A stretch of DNA of 64,000 nt. It comes from Arabidopsis thaliana. Lineage: Eukaryota > Streptophyta > Magnoliopsida > Brassicales > Brassicaceae. Location: positions 9,362,001 to 9,426,000 of the forward strand of contig NC_003070.9 of NCBI RefSeq assembly GCF_000001735.4. The letters are read 5' to 3'. Made by a program: the position numbers and the translations under genes. This document shows, in pieces, positions 1-11,136 of this stretch. The notes beneath the pieces were generated by a model. It saw only the letters and a list, made by a program, of their open reading frames with translations. It made no database searches and was not told the origin of the DNA. Each line of letters begins with the position of its first letter. Position 1 is the first letter of the stretch.

Positions 1-440
1 TTTGAAGAACAAATATATATATATTTTTTTTCTAAACCAAAATGGTTACCACAAATATGTTAGGGGTATTTGTATGACAAAGAATTATTAGTAATTTTCC
101 TAATGTGTCATAAATCCTCCCCAATGAGGGACGGAAATATCATTGTCACCGAGTTTTAAGTTGTTTCATTTTGCAATCATAATTCACAACTAATTTTGTT
201 TTGGTGCACATTCATCCCAAATTAATTTTCGACAAAATTACTAAGATTTGGGAGAGAAAATCCCATGGCTATGAAGTTTTTTCCAATGACTAAATTCAGA
301 TATTGCATATGACTAAAGTAACTATAACAAATTTGGAAAATAGATAGAATAAACAAATTGTTAATTAACAAAAATGCTAGTAAGTAATAACAATAGGAAA
401 CTACCCGACGATGTTTGAATAACTTGAAAATACCAAATAT
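1..440. other. AT-rich intergenic sequence
   Basis: No gene, tRNA or clear repeat is visible. The open frames here have no protein-like composition. Confidence 0.5.
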
Positions 441-518
441 CATCCGGAGTTCCTCTAAACACTTCAGTAAAAAAAAGTTACCGAACGGATAACATTTTTT
501 CAATGAATTGCTGATATA
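440..518 (-). pseudogene. Relic MIR395-like hairpin
   Basis: On the minus strand 467-447 reads as a miR395-like 21-mer that differs from miR395a at two positions (both G to A, around nucleotides 12 and 14). It has the same orientation as MIR395a, 760 bp away, and the flank CATCCGGAGTTCC resembles GTCCGGGAGTTCC at MIR395a. On the other side, CAATGAATTGCTGATATAAG at 501-520 aligns with the MIR395a opposite arm (CAATGAAGTGCTCAGAGG), but it no longer pairs well with the mature-like arm. I infer a dead or dying fourth family copy. It could still be a weakly processed variant. Confidence 0.5.
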
Positions 519-521
519 AGA

Positions 522-902
522 ATGAGAGTTGACGTGAAAGCTAATGGATTCACTGATGGACCAGCTGATAAACTTTATGAAGAACTTGCTGATGGACTAG
601 CTGAAAGACTTTCTGAAGAACCCGCTGACGAACTATATGACAGACCATTCCTACTCACATGAACCACCCGACCACTTTGAAGACTTCCTGTTGTTTTATC
701 TCACTCTTTTGAAGACTACACAACGTTTAGAAGCTGCATGAATGAATGTGTCAAGCTGGAGAGACATGGGTTTAGGGATTTGTATTCCAAATTCGACGAA
801 TGCGAATTATTTATGTGGAACATAGTTAATTGTTTATCAAATCCAAGCTATGAGACGTTTGATTATGTGAAGATATCTCCAATTGATCAAAACCCGGTTT
901 GA
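522..902 (+). pseudogene. Decayed protein-coding fossil of unknown family
   Basis: Two ATG-initiated frames look like coding sequence. One at 522-662 (46 codons) contains an imperfect 12-residue repeat, DGPADKLYEELA then DGLAERLSEEPA, then DELYDRP; its 36-nt DNA units lie at 559-594 and 595-630. The other at 738-902 (54 codons) has protein-like composition (MNECVKLERHGFRDLY at the start, YETFDYVKISP near the end). Frames from about 650 to 738 that would connect them switch at least twice, so no single intact gene remains. I do not recognise the family; a Brassicaceae-specific unknown protein is a guess. Alternatively the two could be independent small ORFs. Confidence 0.4.
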
Positions 903-1194
903 TAGTAATAGTTAAGATTTGATTTACTGATTTACGTAGGTATTTAATGCAAAGCTGTCTGATTTTAAATTTGGATTGCACAACTAGAGTAATGTACACT
1001 ATGTTTATCCATATCTATGGATAAACCTCGACAACCGCTTATACGTATTTAACATTACGAAAATGTGTTCTCAAATGCTTTGACCTTTATATCTTTAAGC
1101 CATTCAAACAACAATTAAAACCTTAAACATCTAAAATGATAAGATGGAAGTGTTTACCATATAAAATCTCGTCTCGACCTGCGGAAATCCGTTG
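903..1194. other. Intergenic, MIR395a 3' side
   Basis: AT-rich spacer with no gene seen. It lies downstream of MIR395a, which is read from the minus strand, so it may hold the 3' part of the primary transcript. Confidence 0.4.
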
Positions 1195-1288
1195 AATGGG
1201 TCCGGGAGTTCCCCCAAACACTTCAGTGGATAATCATTTAGAAAAATTGTATCCCCAATGAAGTGCTCAGAGGAACTCTAGGAGACAT
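1195..1288 (-). ncRNA. MIR395A: MIR395a precursor
   Basis: Minus-strand stem-loop. The mature miRNA is the 3' arm at 1226-1206, an exact 21-nt match to the miR395a/d/e type (begins CTGAAGTG, ends GGGGGAACTC). The opposing 5' arm lies at about 1288-1251 (GAGTTCCTCTGAGCACTTCA). Known role of the family: induced by sulfate starvation, directing cleavage of ATP sulfurylase (APS1, APS3, APS4) and SULTR2;1 transcripts. A candidate minus-strand TATA box is at 1408-1399, about 110 bp upstream. The locus is one of three intact copies here and the only one on the minus strand. Confidence 0.93.
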
Positions 1289-1398
1289 CCAACCAAGAAT
1301 ATTGTTTCTTGAGTATTTCATGTACTATGAGTGGAATACGACTATACGAGTACAAGAGGTTGATGTAAGTTTTGAGAAGATGAAAGTAGTTACGTTTC

Positions 1399-1408
1399 TT
1401 TATATATA
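1399..1408 (-). promoter_or_regulatory. Candidate TATA box of MIR395a
   Basis: TATATATAAA on the minus strand, about 110 bp upstream of the precursor. Placement by spacing only. Confidence 0.35.
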
Positions 1409-2407
1409 GACTATAGTTAAAGGCTTAAAGGATAATCTCCATACATATGTCTATTATTACACAGAGATAGCGAGACAGAGAGATCATAAGATGATGACCA
1501 AGGAAAGCTTTTTGAATATAGACGCAATTTTGGGTTAAAGGAAAGAGTAAAAAGAATACGAATGTTGAAGAAAAGTCCATACGGCTTTTCACATGATAGA
1601 AAGGATGCAAAACACGTAGAGATTCTGTTTTATAATTTATATGCTTTTAGTACCCATAACGGTTATTTCTCACTACATTCTCCTGCTTGTCAATCTTTTA
1701 ATATTTTTTAATTTTTAATGTTATGACTATGGAGAAAAGCTTATGGATGTTGATATTTTTTCATTACCAAAAATCCATTTTATTTGACATTTTGTCCCGC
1801 ACTGATTAAAGAAATGATGAAAAACGAAAACTAGCTGCCTACATATGTGGCGCATCGTATGATATGTACCAACTAGATATTGCATGGAAAAGGTGAAAGT
1901 CCCCTCAAATAAATGATGTTAAAGTCGATCAGCTGAAATAAATTAATGCTTACCTTTGTATGGATCGTTTATGAAAAATATGAAGTAGTACCACTTTCTT
2001 TAGTCTATACAATATTCTACCATATTTTTTCCAAAGTAAAATTCTAATAATATATACTCCCACATTCTATATTGTTTAACTACCTTTGTATGGTAAGATT
2101 AAATGGTCTGATCATATTTTTTTCTTTAATCGGAAATTACGTTGGGAATATGATGAGTGGCAGCAATTAAAAAAGAGTCCATGTAAAGAATTTTCTGTCG
2201 TTTCAAAATATTTCAAGCAAATTAATCGAAGGAATATAGAATGAATATTTGGTCAAATAATATCTAAGGACAAGGCCCAACATTTCGACTCGATTCATCT
2301 TTCAAATTTCCACACGTTCTTTAGTTTTATGATTCGAATATATGATTATTGGTCCCATTATGAAAATTCTCATTGAAAAAGGAAGAACTGGAGACCCTTA
2401 GCACTGA

Positions 2408-2417
2408 TATATAAATA
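2408..2417 (+). promoter_or_regulatory. Candidate TATA box of MIR395b
   Basis: TATATAAATA lies 63 bp upstream of the precursor and is conserved at the same place upstream of MIR395c (5015-5024). Conservation between otherwise diverged copies supports a real core promoter. Confidence 0.55.
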
Positions 2418-2470
2418 GGTATGAAGTTATTGTTGTTTATATCAGGACAGAGCTACAAGAAGAGAGTCAA

Positions 2471-2571
2471 ATGTCCCCATGAGTTCCCTTTAACGCTTCA
2501 TTGTTAAATACTCAAAGCCACATTGGTTTGTATACAACACTGAAGTGTTTGGGGGGACTCTTGGTGTCATT
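2471..2571 (+). ncRNA. MIR395B: MIR395b precursor
   Basis: Plus-strand stem-loop with the mature 3'-arm miRNA at 2540-2560, an exact match to the miR395b/c/f type (CTGAAGTG start, GGGGGGACTC end). The 5' arm GAGTTCCCTTTAACGCTTCA is at 2481-2500. It differs from miR395a by one base near the 3' end. The hairpin is nearly identical to MIR395c. Known role: sulfate-starvation regulator of ATP sulfurylases and SULTR2;1. Confidence 0.93.
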
Positions 2572-2640
2572 CTGGCGTAGTGACCACCATTGCAGCCGTT
2601 TTATGGGTTCTTTTACATTAGTAAGCTCTTCGTACTATAG

Positions 2641-3404
2641 ATATATTTTTTTCAATAACAAGTAATATGTGAGACGAATTCAAAGTGGTGATACAAATAC
2701 AATGATGACACTAGCTAATGTAAACCACTAAACTATAGGTCTTGGTCAGATTTATAGTTGTTTTCTCATTAAAAAATTAAGGGTCCTTAAGTTTTGATTC
2801 TACAGAAAGAAACTTTAGGCCTAAATTTGATATTGAAAGTTGAAACAGGGTGTTTAGATTTCATAGAGTTACAAGACTTTTACAAGGATAGAAATAGTTA
2901 TGGTAACTAAACTAACACATTCGTCTTCTTCCCACTTCACGACCACTTCGTTCATCAAAATTAAGCTTACGCTAAATATTTAAATATCATTAGAAATGAA
3001 AGTTAAGGCATTGCAAGAAATTATTACCTATAAGAGAGTAATTTGGCAACAAAAAAATATAAGTCTACAATAAAGCTACACAAAATTTGGTGTTTAACTA
3101 TCGGATCCAAAGGAGCATAAGCTTCCGCCAATAATTTCTTAGTCTTCCAGAAGAGATAGTGTTACGGACTTGGCGGGGGTGATGTTCTTGAAGATGATCG
3201 TTGGAGCGATTGGCTGCGAGTTGTGATAGAAGTTATTCTGTTGCTTCCGTATGTGAAAAATTACCGCTAGAGCTGCTACTTGATGCATACAATGAATTTT
3301 ATTTAATGTACTATTATACTATTATTCAGCTGAAGATGTTTTTTTTTGACAAATTGTTATTGTAACTTTCATTTTCTTGCAAGTATATCACACGTGGAAA
3401 TATG
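2641..3404. other. Spacer between MIR395b and MIR395c duplication units
   Basis: No gene, repeat or RNA recognised; AT-rich, with short scattered frames only. Confidence 0.4.
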
Positions 3405-5014
3405 TATACAAGAGGTTGACATATATAAGGTTAAAAAGGTCGATTTAGTTTCTCTATATTGTTAAAAGGCATAGAGAATAATCCTCAAATCCTTTGAGAC
3501 AGAGATAGAGAGCGATCAAAGATTATGGTCACCAAGGAGAGCACTTTGAAGTTTGAATATAGACGCAAATTGGGGTTAAAGGAAAGAGTAAACTAGAATA
3601 CGAATTCTGAAGAAAAGTACTAAATCATGCTTTTCACAAGATAGAAAGGAGATTCTTTTTATAGTGCCCATACCGGTTCTTGAATATTGTCCTCACTAAA
3701 TTTTGTTAATTATAATATAGAGAAAAGCTTAATTAGTGATGTTGATATCAATTCTCTACAATAAAGTCCAAGAATTTTGCTAACATATTGATATTTTGTT
3801 CGTGCGCCGATTAAAGAAAATTTTGTTTATTTATCAAAGATCGATTGTTCTTTATAAACTAACTAGCTAACAAACAAAAACTAACTAACTAAGCCACATA
3901 TGTGGCGCATCGTATGATATGTATACCAAAAATATCTCACTGAATAGATGAAAAGTCAAATAGATGATGACGGAATCGATTAACTGAATTATATGCATGA
4001 CGTAGGAACATAAATCCCTTATTATTGTAAAGGTTAACAGATTTATTTTTCAATTTTTTTTGCTAAGGACTCCCTGATAATGACTACCGTGATATATGAT
4101 TCTTACTTAATACAATTTTTTCATATATATTGAAAAAATTGTATAAAATATATTTTCAATTTGCCTCTACCATTTTCAATGATATTTAAAAATGAAATAT
4201 TAGGTTTTGCATACTTTTAGGCATAAAGTATATAATATTTTCACATACATGTAAAAAAAAAATATATATATGATATAATGCCACTTTTAATATCAATAAA
4301 TGTCAAATCATCTATATAATCAGAGAGTTTTCTCTCCTCCTAAGTTGGGAACCTAAACTAAATTAACAAAAACAGTTTACATTAATATCTTATGAAAACA
4401 ATCAATTTACATTATTATTAATTATAATTCGTAGAAAATTAAGTTAATAAAATGCAAAAACAATGAAGTAAAATTATGAAAATTAAATTAGTAAATATAA
4501 TCTTCCTCCAATTTTTGTTTTGTTCTCTCGGTATGATTTTACATTCATCGATCAGGACAATTATCCTCCAAAATTTATTACTACTTGCTAAAAGAGAGTA
4601 CTACTTTTTTTTTTCTCTTTCCCAACTATATGTTTGGCCTTTATCATCATTCAATGGAGCGTAGGATACATAGCTTATACATGTAATTCACTGTTCTGAT
4701 TTGTAAACATTAATCAATGGGGAATATTTGGTAATAGCAGTGAGTGGAAATTAAAAAAATGAAGGAGAAAAGACATATCAGAGGAAAGAGTCCATGCAGA
4801 GAATACTTATGTCGTTTCAAAATATTTCAAGCAAACTTAGGGACAAGATAAATATTCGGTCAAATATCTAAGAACGAGGCCCAAAATTTCGACTCGATTC
4901 AACTTTCAAATTCCCACATGTTCTTTGATTGTATGATTCGAATATATGATTATTGGTCCCATTATGAAAATTCTCATTGAAAAAGAAGGAAGAATTAGAG
5001 ACTCTTTGCAATAA

Positions 5015-5024
5015 TATATAAATA
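5015..5024 (+). promoter_or_regulatory. Candidate TATA box of MIR395c
   Basis: TATATAAATA 65 bp upstream of the precursor, conserved with MIR395b. Confidence 0.55.
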
Positions 5025-5079
5025 GGCATGCAGTGTTAGTGTTGTTTGTATCATGACAGAGCAAGAAGAAGAAAGTCAA

Positions 5080-5180
5080 ATGTCCACATGAGTTCCCTTT
5101 AACGCTTCATTGTTGAATACTCAAAGCCACATTGGTTTGTATATAACACTGAAGTGTTTGGGGGGACTCTTGGTGTCATT
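5080..5180 (+). ncRNA. MIR395C: MIR395c precursor
   Basis: Plus-strand stem-loop with mature miRNA at 5149-5169, identical to that of MIR395b. The 5' arm begins near GAGTTCCCTTT at 5090. The hairpin differs from MIR395b at only a few bases although flanking sequence has diverged, as expected if the stem is under selection. Role as for the other MIR395 genes. Confidence 0.93.
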
Positions 5181-5245
5181 CTGGCGTTGAAGTGGCCACC
5201 ATTGCTGCGGTTTTCTATTATCTTTTAAATCATTAGTAAGCTCTT

Positions 5246-6000
5246 TTTAGTTAATTCCAAATGTTTTCATGAATTTTGTATTTATCATGGATTCATGGTG
5301 TGGACCTGTGGTATACATTATTCATTGAAACCACAAGTAGGATTACCAAACCGTTAGGTAATTCAGGTTGATTTGAGTTACACCTTCAAATTTATTTGTT
5401 TACACCCAAACCTAAAATTATTTTGGTTTGGTTTGGTTTGGTTAAAAATCTAAATATACATTTTGCAGCCATTTTGTGAAATAAATCTTGTAGTTGAGAT
5501 TTATTTATAATGACTGTCACTCGCATTTATTATTTAGTTTTACAAAATTTTAAAATGATATTAACCAAACAATATTTTGCCTAATTTGTTTCTAAAAATC
5601 TCTACACAATCTTCCATATATCTTCAAAAACAAAATCCATGAATTATTGGATTTAAAACAATAATAATTTATTTTCTTGGATTTTGTAACACTAATAATT
5701 TAGCTAAGAAGATAATATAGACGGGTTTATATAGAACGACGGGTTTTGATCGATATATATAAAGAAAAGTATATCACGAATGAAATCCTAAAATGAACAA
5801 TCAAAATACAATTATACAACCAAAAATACAAAAAAAGCATACAATATTAACAAAATAAATATAACTTGAAATTTAAAAAATTTAACTATAAAAAATCGAC
5901 CAACAGTATACTACAGATAAAATATTCAAAATTTTAAAATCAACCATACATCGTTACTTAAAAAAATATATCAATATAAATAAAAAAAACAGAGACAATA
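5246..6000. other. AT-rich intergenic with GGTTT-rich stretch
   Basis: A tandem TTTGG run at about 5421-5443 and long A/T tracts. No gene seen. The run resembles low-complexity sequence common in degraded plant transposons. Confidence 0.4.
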
Positions 6001-6348
6001 GAATTCTGGTCCAGTCTTGACAATGATGAGCAAGTGGTGTTCCTCAGTGCAACCTGAAAGTCTAATTTTCTGGCTCTTTCTTCAGGCCAACACAGTGAAA
6101 ACGATGTGAAAAATGTATTGATTGGAAGTTTGCTCAAAAGAATGGGCTTGATAGCTCTTAATATGGACTCTCTTCAGATGAGAGTCTTCAACGTCTACAA
6201 AGCATTTGCCTCACAATTGAATCAAGAAGACTGTCGCCTATACGCCTTCAGAATCATGCTCCCGTTGTACAAAGTTTGCCAAGGATTTACCGGAAAAGTC
6301 ATCACAGATGAATTGAAACAGCTAGCGGAAGATGTAAGAGACAATATA
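6001..6348 (+). pseudogene. UTP20-like C-terminal fragment, 5' part (split by Copia)
   Basis: A reading frame from 6004 encodes FWSSLDNDEQVVFLSAT, a TGA at 6055-6057, then from about 6085 a stretch with HEAT-repeat character (GSLLKRMG, MLPLYKVCQGF, GKVITDELKQLAEDVRD) that resembles the extreme C-terminus of UTP20, a small-subunit processome component for 18S rRNA maturation. A splice-like TTCTTCAG at 6077-6084 may mark a former intron end. The frame runs into the Copia LTR at 6349 and continues after it at 11309. Only the end of a very large protein is present, so this is a gene fragment, not a functional gene. Assignment rests on remembered family features. Confidence 0.5.
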
Positions 6349-6520
6349 TATTAGAAATCATGAACAAAGAGAATTGTAGAATGATTTTCTATTTCCTCGA
6401 AGAATAAATGTGTTACAATGAGAGTATATATACAATTACTCTAAACCATCTAAACCAATGTACAATCTCTAAATAGCTAAACCAATCTAATCAAACTGGA
6501 ATACTATATACAATCTAATA
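6349..6520 (-). repeat. 3' LTR of the Copia element
   Basis: 172 bp, bounded by TATTAG and CTAATA on either strand rather than the usual TG...CA. Confidence 0.9.
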
Positions 6521-6536
6521 GCCCCCCTCAAGCTTG
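6521..6536 (-). other. Polypurine tract of the Copia element
   Basis: Minus strand AGCTTGAGGGGGGC directly inside the 3' LTR; expected site of plus-strand DNA priming. Confidence 0.75.
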
Positions 6537-9500
6537 AGCTTCATAAATGTTCAGAAGACCAAGCTTGCTGTTGTTTTCCCGGAAAGGTTTCGGATATAGA
6601 GGTTTGGTTAGTGTGTCAGCGAGCTGATTATCAGTCCTGACAAATATCGTCTTGAGAATTCCTGCTTCAATGCACTCTCTGACTTTGTGACAGTCATTCT
6701 CAATATGTTTGGTTCGCTCGTGGAAGACAGAATTATTCGCAATATGTAAAGCAGCCTCATTATCACAGTATAAGTATGCAGGGTGTGTGAAAGGAATCTT
6801 AAAAGCTGTGAGGATGTATCCCAGCCAAATGAGCTCCTTAGTAGCAACACTCATTGCACGATACTCAGCCTCAGCTGAACTCATAGAGACCACGTCTTGC
6901 TTCTTCGAGCGCCAAGAAACCAGAGAATTACCCACAAATATAGCAAAACCAGTAACACATCTTCTAGTATCAGGACAAGTCTGCCAATCTGAATCTGAGA
7001 AACCTCTCAAGTCAAAGTTTGTATCAGCGCCATAAAAGAGACCCTGACCAATAGTACCTTTCAAGTATCTCAGAATCTTGTGAAGAGCCTGAAGATGTAT
7101 ATCAGTTGGAGCAGAAGAATACTGGGCAAGCTTCGAGACAGCAAAGTTGATGTCAGGCCTTGTCAAGCAGAGATATTGTAATTTGCCAAGAATTCGCCGA
7201 TACTGTTTACCATCTTCAAGTAAAGTTCCAGTATCTTTAGAGAGCTTCTGATTAGGTTCCATGGGGATGGAGGAGGGTTTGCAATCAGAGAAATCAGAAG
7301 AAGCCAACAAGTCAAGAACATACTTTCGTTGACATAAGGATATTCCATCTGCATTCCTGGCGATCTCAATCCCAAGAAAGAATTTTGGTTCTCCAAGGTC
7401 TCTCAACTGGAAAAAACTACTCAGTTGCGAAGTTAGTTCAGCAGATGCAGCTTCTGTAGTACTCGCAATAAGTATATCGTCAACATAAACCAGAACCACC
7501 AAAAAGAATCCATCTTGAGCTTTCACAAATAGAGTATGATCACCATGACATTTCTCAAATCCAAGACTAACCAAAGTGGTTTTAAACTTGATGAACCACT
7601 GTCGGGAAGCTTATTTGAGACCATAAATAGATTTGTGTAATCTACACACAGCATTAGGAGAGACTTCCTGACCTTGTATTTCTGAATATCCAGGTGGCAG
7701 CTTCATGTATATCTCTTCCTCAAGGTCACCATTAAGAAGGGCATTAGAAATGTCAAGTTGATGTAAATACCATTTCATCTTTGGTGCAAGTGAAAGAAGA
7801 ACCTTGACTGTAACCATTTTAGCCACAGGAGAGAAAGTATTAAAGAAGTCAATGCCCTCTTGCTGAGTGTAACCTTTAGCTACAAGACGCGCCTTATGAC
7901 GTTCAATACTTCCATCTGCTAAGAATTTGATAGTGATTATCCATTTGCAACCTACTGCAACTTTCCCAGCAGGAAGATCACATATGCTCCATGTACCTGT
8001 TCTCACAAATGCACTAATCTCCTTTCCCATAGCATCATTCCATACTTTGTCCAGCCTAGCTTCAGAATATTTTTGAGGTAATTTTGTGGCGGTGATTATA
8101 TTAATAAAAGCTCCAAAAGGCTCAGATAAATATGAATAAGAAATATAATTTGTTAATGGATAAGGGGAAGTTTTAGTAGTAGTAGGAGTATTATTATAGC
8201 AATGAAAGTCCTGCAAATGGGAAGGCAGTTTTCTCTGTCGAGTTGATTTAGGTTCAGAAGGAACAAAAATCATGGATGATGACTCATCATGATTGTGAGG
8301 AGCATCGGAAGATGATTGCACTAGAGGCAGATGTTCATCGTTGTTTGGTGCAGGGAGATAAATATGAGGAAAGAAGTCTTTTGCAGCATCCGTGATATTA
8401 GATGAAGCAAAAGGAAAAATATCCTCATAAAAAATGACATGTCGAGAAATAGAAACTGAGTATGTCTCTATATCTAATAGCTTGTACCCTTTATAACCCA
8501 TCGGATAGCCTAAAAATATGCAAGCTTTGGCTCTAGGATCAAACTTAGTCCTAGACTTAGGAGAAGTAGAACAATAACATAAACACCCAAAGGCTTTAAG
8601 ACTAGAGTAATCTGGTTTTCCCTTAGTTAGTCTTTCATAAGGAGTTTCATTATTTATAACAGGTGAGAGTAATCTATTAATAAGAAACACAGCTGTTAAA
8701 ACACAATCTCCCCAATATTCTAATGGAATTCCAGATTGAAACATAAGAGCCCTAGCAACATTCAACAGGTGCTGATGCTTTCTCTCTACTACAAAATTTT
8801 GTTCAGGAGTTTCAGGACATGGATGATCAGCTTTAATTCCTTCTTTAGCAAATAACTCATTAAATTTTAATTCATGTGCATTATCAGACCTAACTGAACA
8901 AACTTTAGTGTGATATTGAGTTTCTACCATTTTCAGGAATGAAGGAAAAACAGTGAGAACATCAGATTTCTGTTTAAGTAAATAAATCCAAGTAGCACGA
9001 CTAAAATCATCAACAATTGTCAAGAAATACCTATAACTATCAACAGTTGGCACAGAAAACGGTCCCCAAGTATCTATATGAACCAATTCAAAAGCTTTTT
9101 CACGAATGTGATTCACAGATTTAAAAGGTAAATGTTTCTGTTTTGATAAATGGCAAACATGACAATGAGAAGAATCTTTATTAATCTTTTGTTTAGGTAA
9201 CATCAAAACATCAGAAAGAGTATCAATCTTTGCAAAAGAAGGGTGACCTAAACGTTTATGCCACATTTCAGATTCATTCTTAACACTAGAACATACAGAC
9301 TTACCAGGAAAAGACGACACATCAACAAGACTTTTATCCAGATTCAGAATATATAAGTTGCCGACTTGACTACCTTTGCCAAGCATCAATTCCTTGGTAA
9401 GAGCCTGAATCATACATTCATCAGATGTAAAACTCACTTTAGATTGTAAAGTTTTAGTTAAAACACTAACACTCAAAAGATTAAATTTAAATTCAGGAAT

Positions 9501-11005
9501 AAACAAAACATTGTGTAAAGACAAAGCATCAGTGAGTTGAATAAAACCAGTGCCCTCTATTTTAACCGTATGGCCATTAGGGAGTCTAACAAAGGTTCTA
9601 TCTAAGGCTTTGTAAGTGTGGTATAAATTCCTTTCATGAGTAACATGATGACTAGCCCCCGAATCTATAACCCAAGCTCTAAGAGACAACTCAGTTTCAA
9701 TAGGTATAGAAGAGGTTAACATTTCATAATAAGTAGAGTCATATAAAGAAAGGAATGTACCAGTTATCTGTGAGATAGAAGGTACGGGATTTGAACTTGA
9801 AGCTATAGCCTTGTCAAAACATGAAGTGATACTAGGGGACTGGAGCTTAGTGCTTAAGTATGAGATCAGTTGTTGGATGTGATCATTAGACATAGTCTCA
9901 TGTCCAGTGGCAGACATAGTCGGAGGTGCCTGAGTCTCAATCTGATCAGTACTAGCCAAGTTTGTGCTTCCAACATAAGTGTTCTCTTTGGCTCGTGGAT
10001 GACCTGGAGGATACCCGTGGACTTTGTAGCACTTGTCCACAGTGTGGCCAATCCGGTTGCAATGAGTACATTTTGGTTTCTTGAAGTTACCTTGAGCTAG
10101 TAGAATAGTGTTCTGATCATTGAGAACTCCTTGAGTTTGAAAAGCAGCTGGACTTGGACTTGGAACTGATTTTGCAGCAAACCCAACCAAACGCTGACTT
10201 TCATCTTGATCTAGCATATTGTAGATTTCATTAAGCCCTGGTCGTGGCTTCATGTTGAAAATTTGACTCCGAATAGTGTTAAAATCATCACTCAAACCCA
10301 TCAAAAATTGTATCACTCGACTTGTCTCTGCCTCTTCTAGCAGCTCCTTCACTTGGTCACAATCACATTTCTTTACACTGCGAGACTTTGTGTTAGCAAG
10401 TTGTTCCCACAAGGTCTTCTTCTTCGTAAAGTATGTAGAGAGATCCAGTTTGCCCTGCTGAAGAGTCATCACAGCTTGTTCAAGTTGATACCTCCTAGGC
10501 AAATTGTTCACCTTAAAACGAGTAAACAAATCAATCCAATTTCAACACCATCCTCATAATATAAGATACTGTCATAAATCTCCTTGTTCACAACATTAAG
10601 AATCCATGACTTCACCATACTGTTGCATCTACTCCAGATCCGAAAAGTAGAATCATCAACAGAGGGTCGCAACAAAGAACCATCAACAAAACCCAGCTTG
10701 TTTTTCGCATCTAAGCTAATTCTCATTGCAATCGACCAACTGTTATAGTTACTACCATCCAGAATATGAGCTACAATAGATAAACCTGGATGATCGGAGG
10801 AATGGAGGAGCAGTGGGTTTTCACCAGAGTCAGAAACCTTAAACCCATTTCCACCATAAACGTCCGATCGTTGAGCTAGCTGTTGTTTCAGTGTCGTGAG
10901 CTTCTGATCTTCAAGGATTGCTGCTTCACGAACAGATCTGACAGCTGAACCTTCATCATCAGGTGTAGAACCGCGAGTCTTCATTTTTCCTCCCTTCTTC
11001 ACCAT
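6528..11005 (-). pseudogene. Copia gag-pol coding region, with two lesions
   Basis: From the 11005 end: Gag starting MVKKGGKMKTRG, then a CCHC zinc knuckle (CTHCNRIGHTVDKC, near 10070-10030), aspartic protease motif WVIDSGASHH (near 9670), integrase with HLGHPS and CHVCHLSK zinc-binding residues and IDTWGPF, then RT with YVDDI (near 7485) and RNase H with SSAEAEYRA. Two breaks are visible. A one-base loss in Gag near 10537 switches frame between the 10508-11005 and 7611-10529 segments, and a TAA at 7613-7611 interrupts RT; frames before and after the TAA are the same. Apart from these the frame is open for over 1,400 codons. The copy looks non-autonomous. Confidence 0.9.
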
Positions 11006-11124
11006 TTTTCTTCAAATCCAAGGTCGCGGAAAGACAATCGGAGAAGAAAGAAGATCAGAAAAGGTGTGATTAAGAAGAAATTGAAGAAACGATGGTGAAA
11101 ATCACCAGATTTGTGTGAGGAAAT

Positions 11125-11136
11125 GCTCTGATACCA
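11125..11136 (-). other. Primer-binding site of the Copia element
   Basis: Minus strand TGGTATCAGAGC, complementary to the 3' end of initiator tRNA-Met, immediately next to the 5' LTR. Confidence 0.85.

Larger units (their letters stand above)
1345..2640 (+). repeat. Left copy of segmental duplication carrying MIR395b
   Basis: This block aligns with 3405-5245. Matching landmarks are TACAAGAGGTTGA (1348 and 3408), GGTTAAAGGAAAGAGTAAA (1535 and 3574), ACATATGTGGCGCATCGTAT (1841 and 3897), TCGTTTCAAAATATTTCAAG (2199 and 4813), the TATA box and the whole MIR395b/c hairpin, ending near ATTAGTAAGCTCTT. The two copies differ by many substitutions and by several hundred bp of indels, so the duplication is not recent. 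Apart from MIR395b, no gene is seen between 1410 and 2400. Confidence 0.75.
3405..5245 (+). repeat. Right copy of segmental duplication carrying MIR395c
   Basis: Partner of 1345-2640. It is about 550 bp longer because of extra AT-rich sequence, mainly around 4050-4700, including homopurine/pyrimidine runs and a chance 62-codon frame at 4476-4664 that looks non-coding. Confidence 0.7.

Noticed and set aside
4476-4664. 62-codon plus-strand frame next to MIR395c
   Set aside because: AT-driven composition with no homology, falls in a duplication insertion and is not shared with the partner copy.
6608-7396. Several frames over the Copia RT/RNase H on both strands
   Set aside because: Shadows of the retrotransposon polyprotein.
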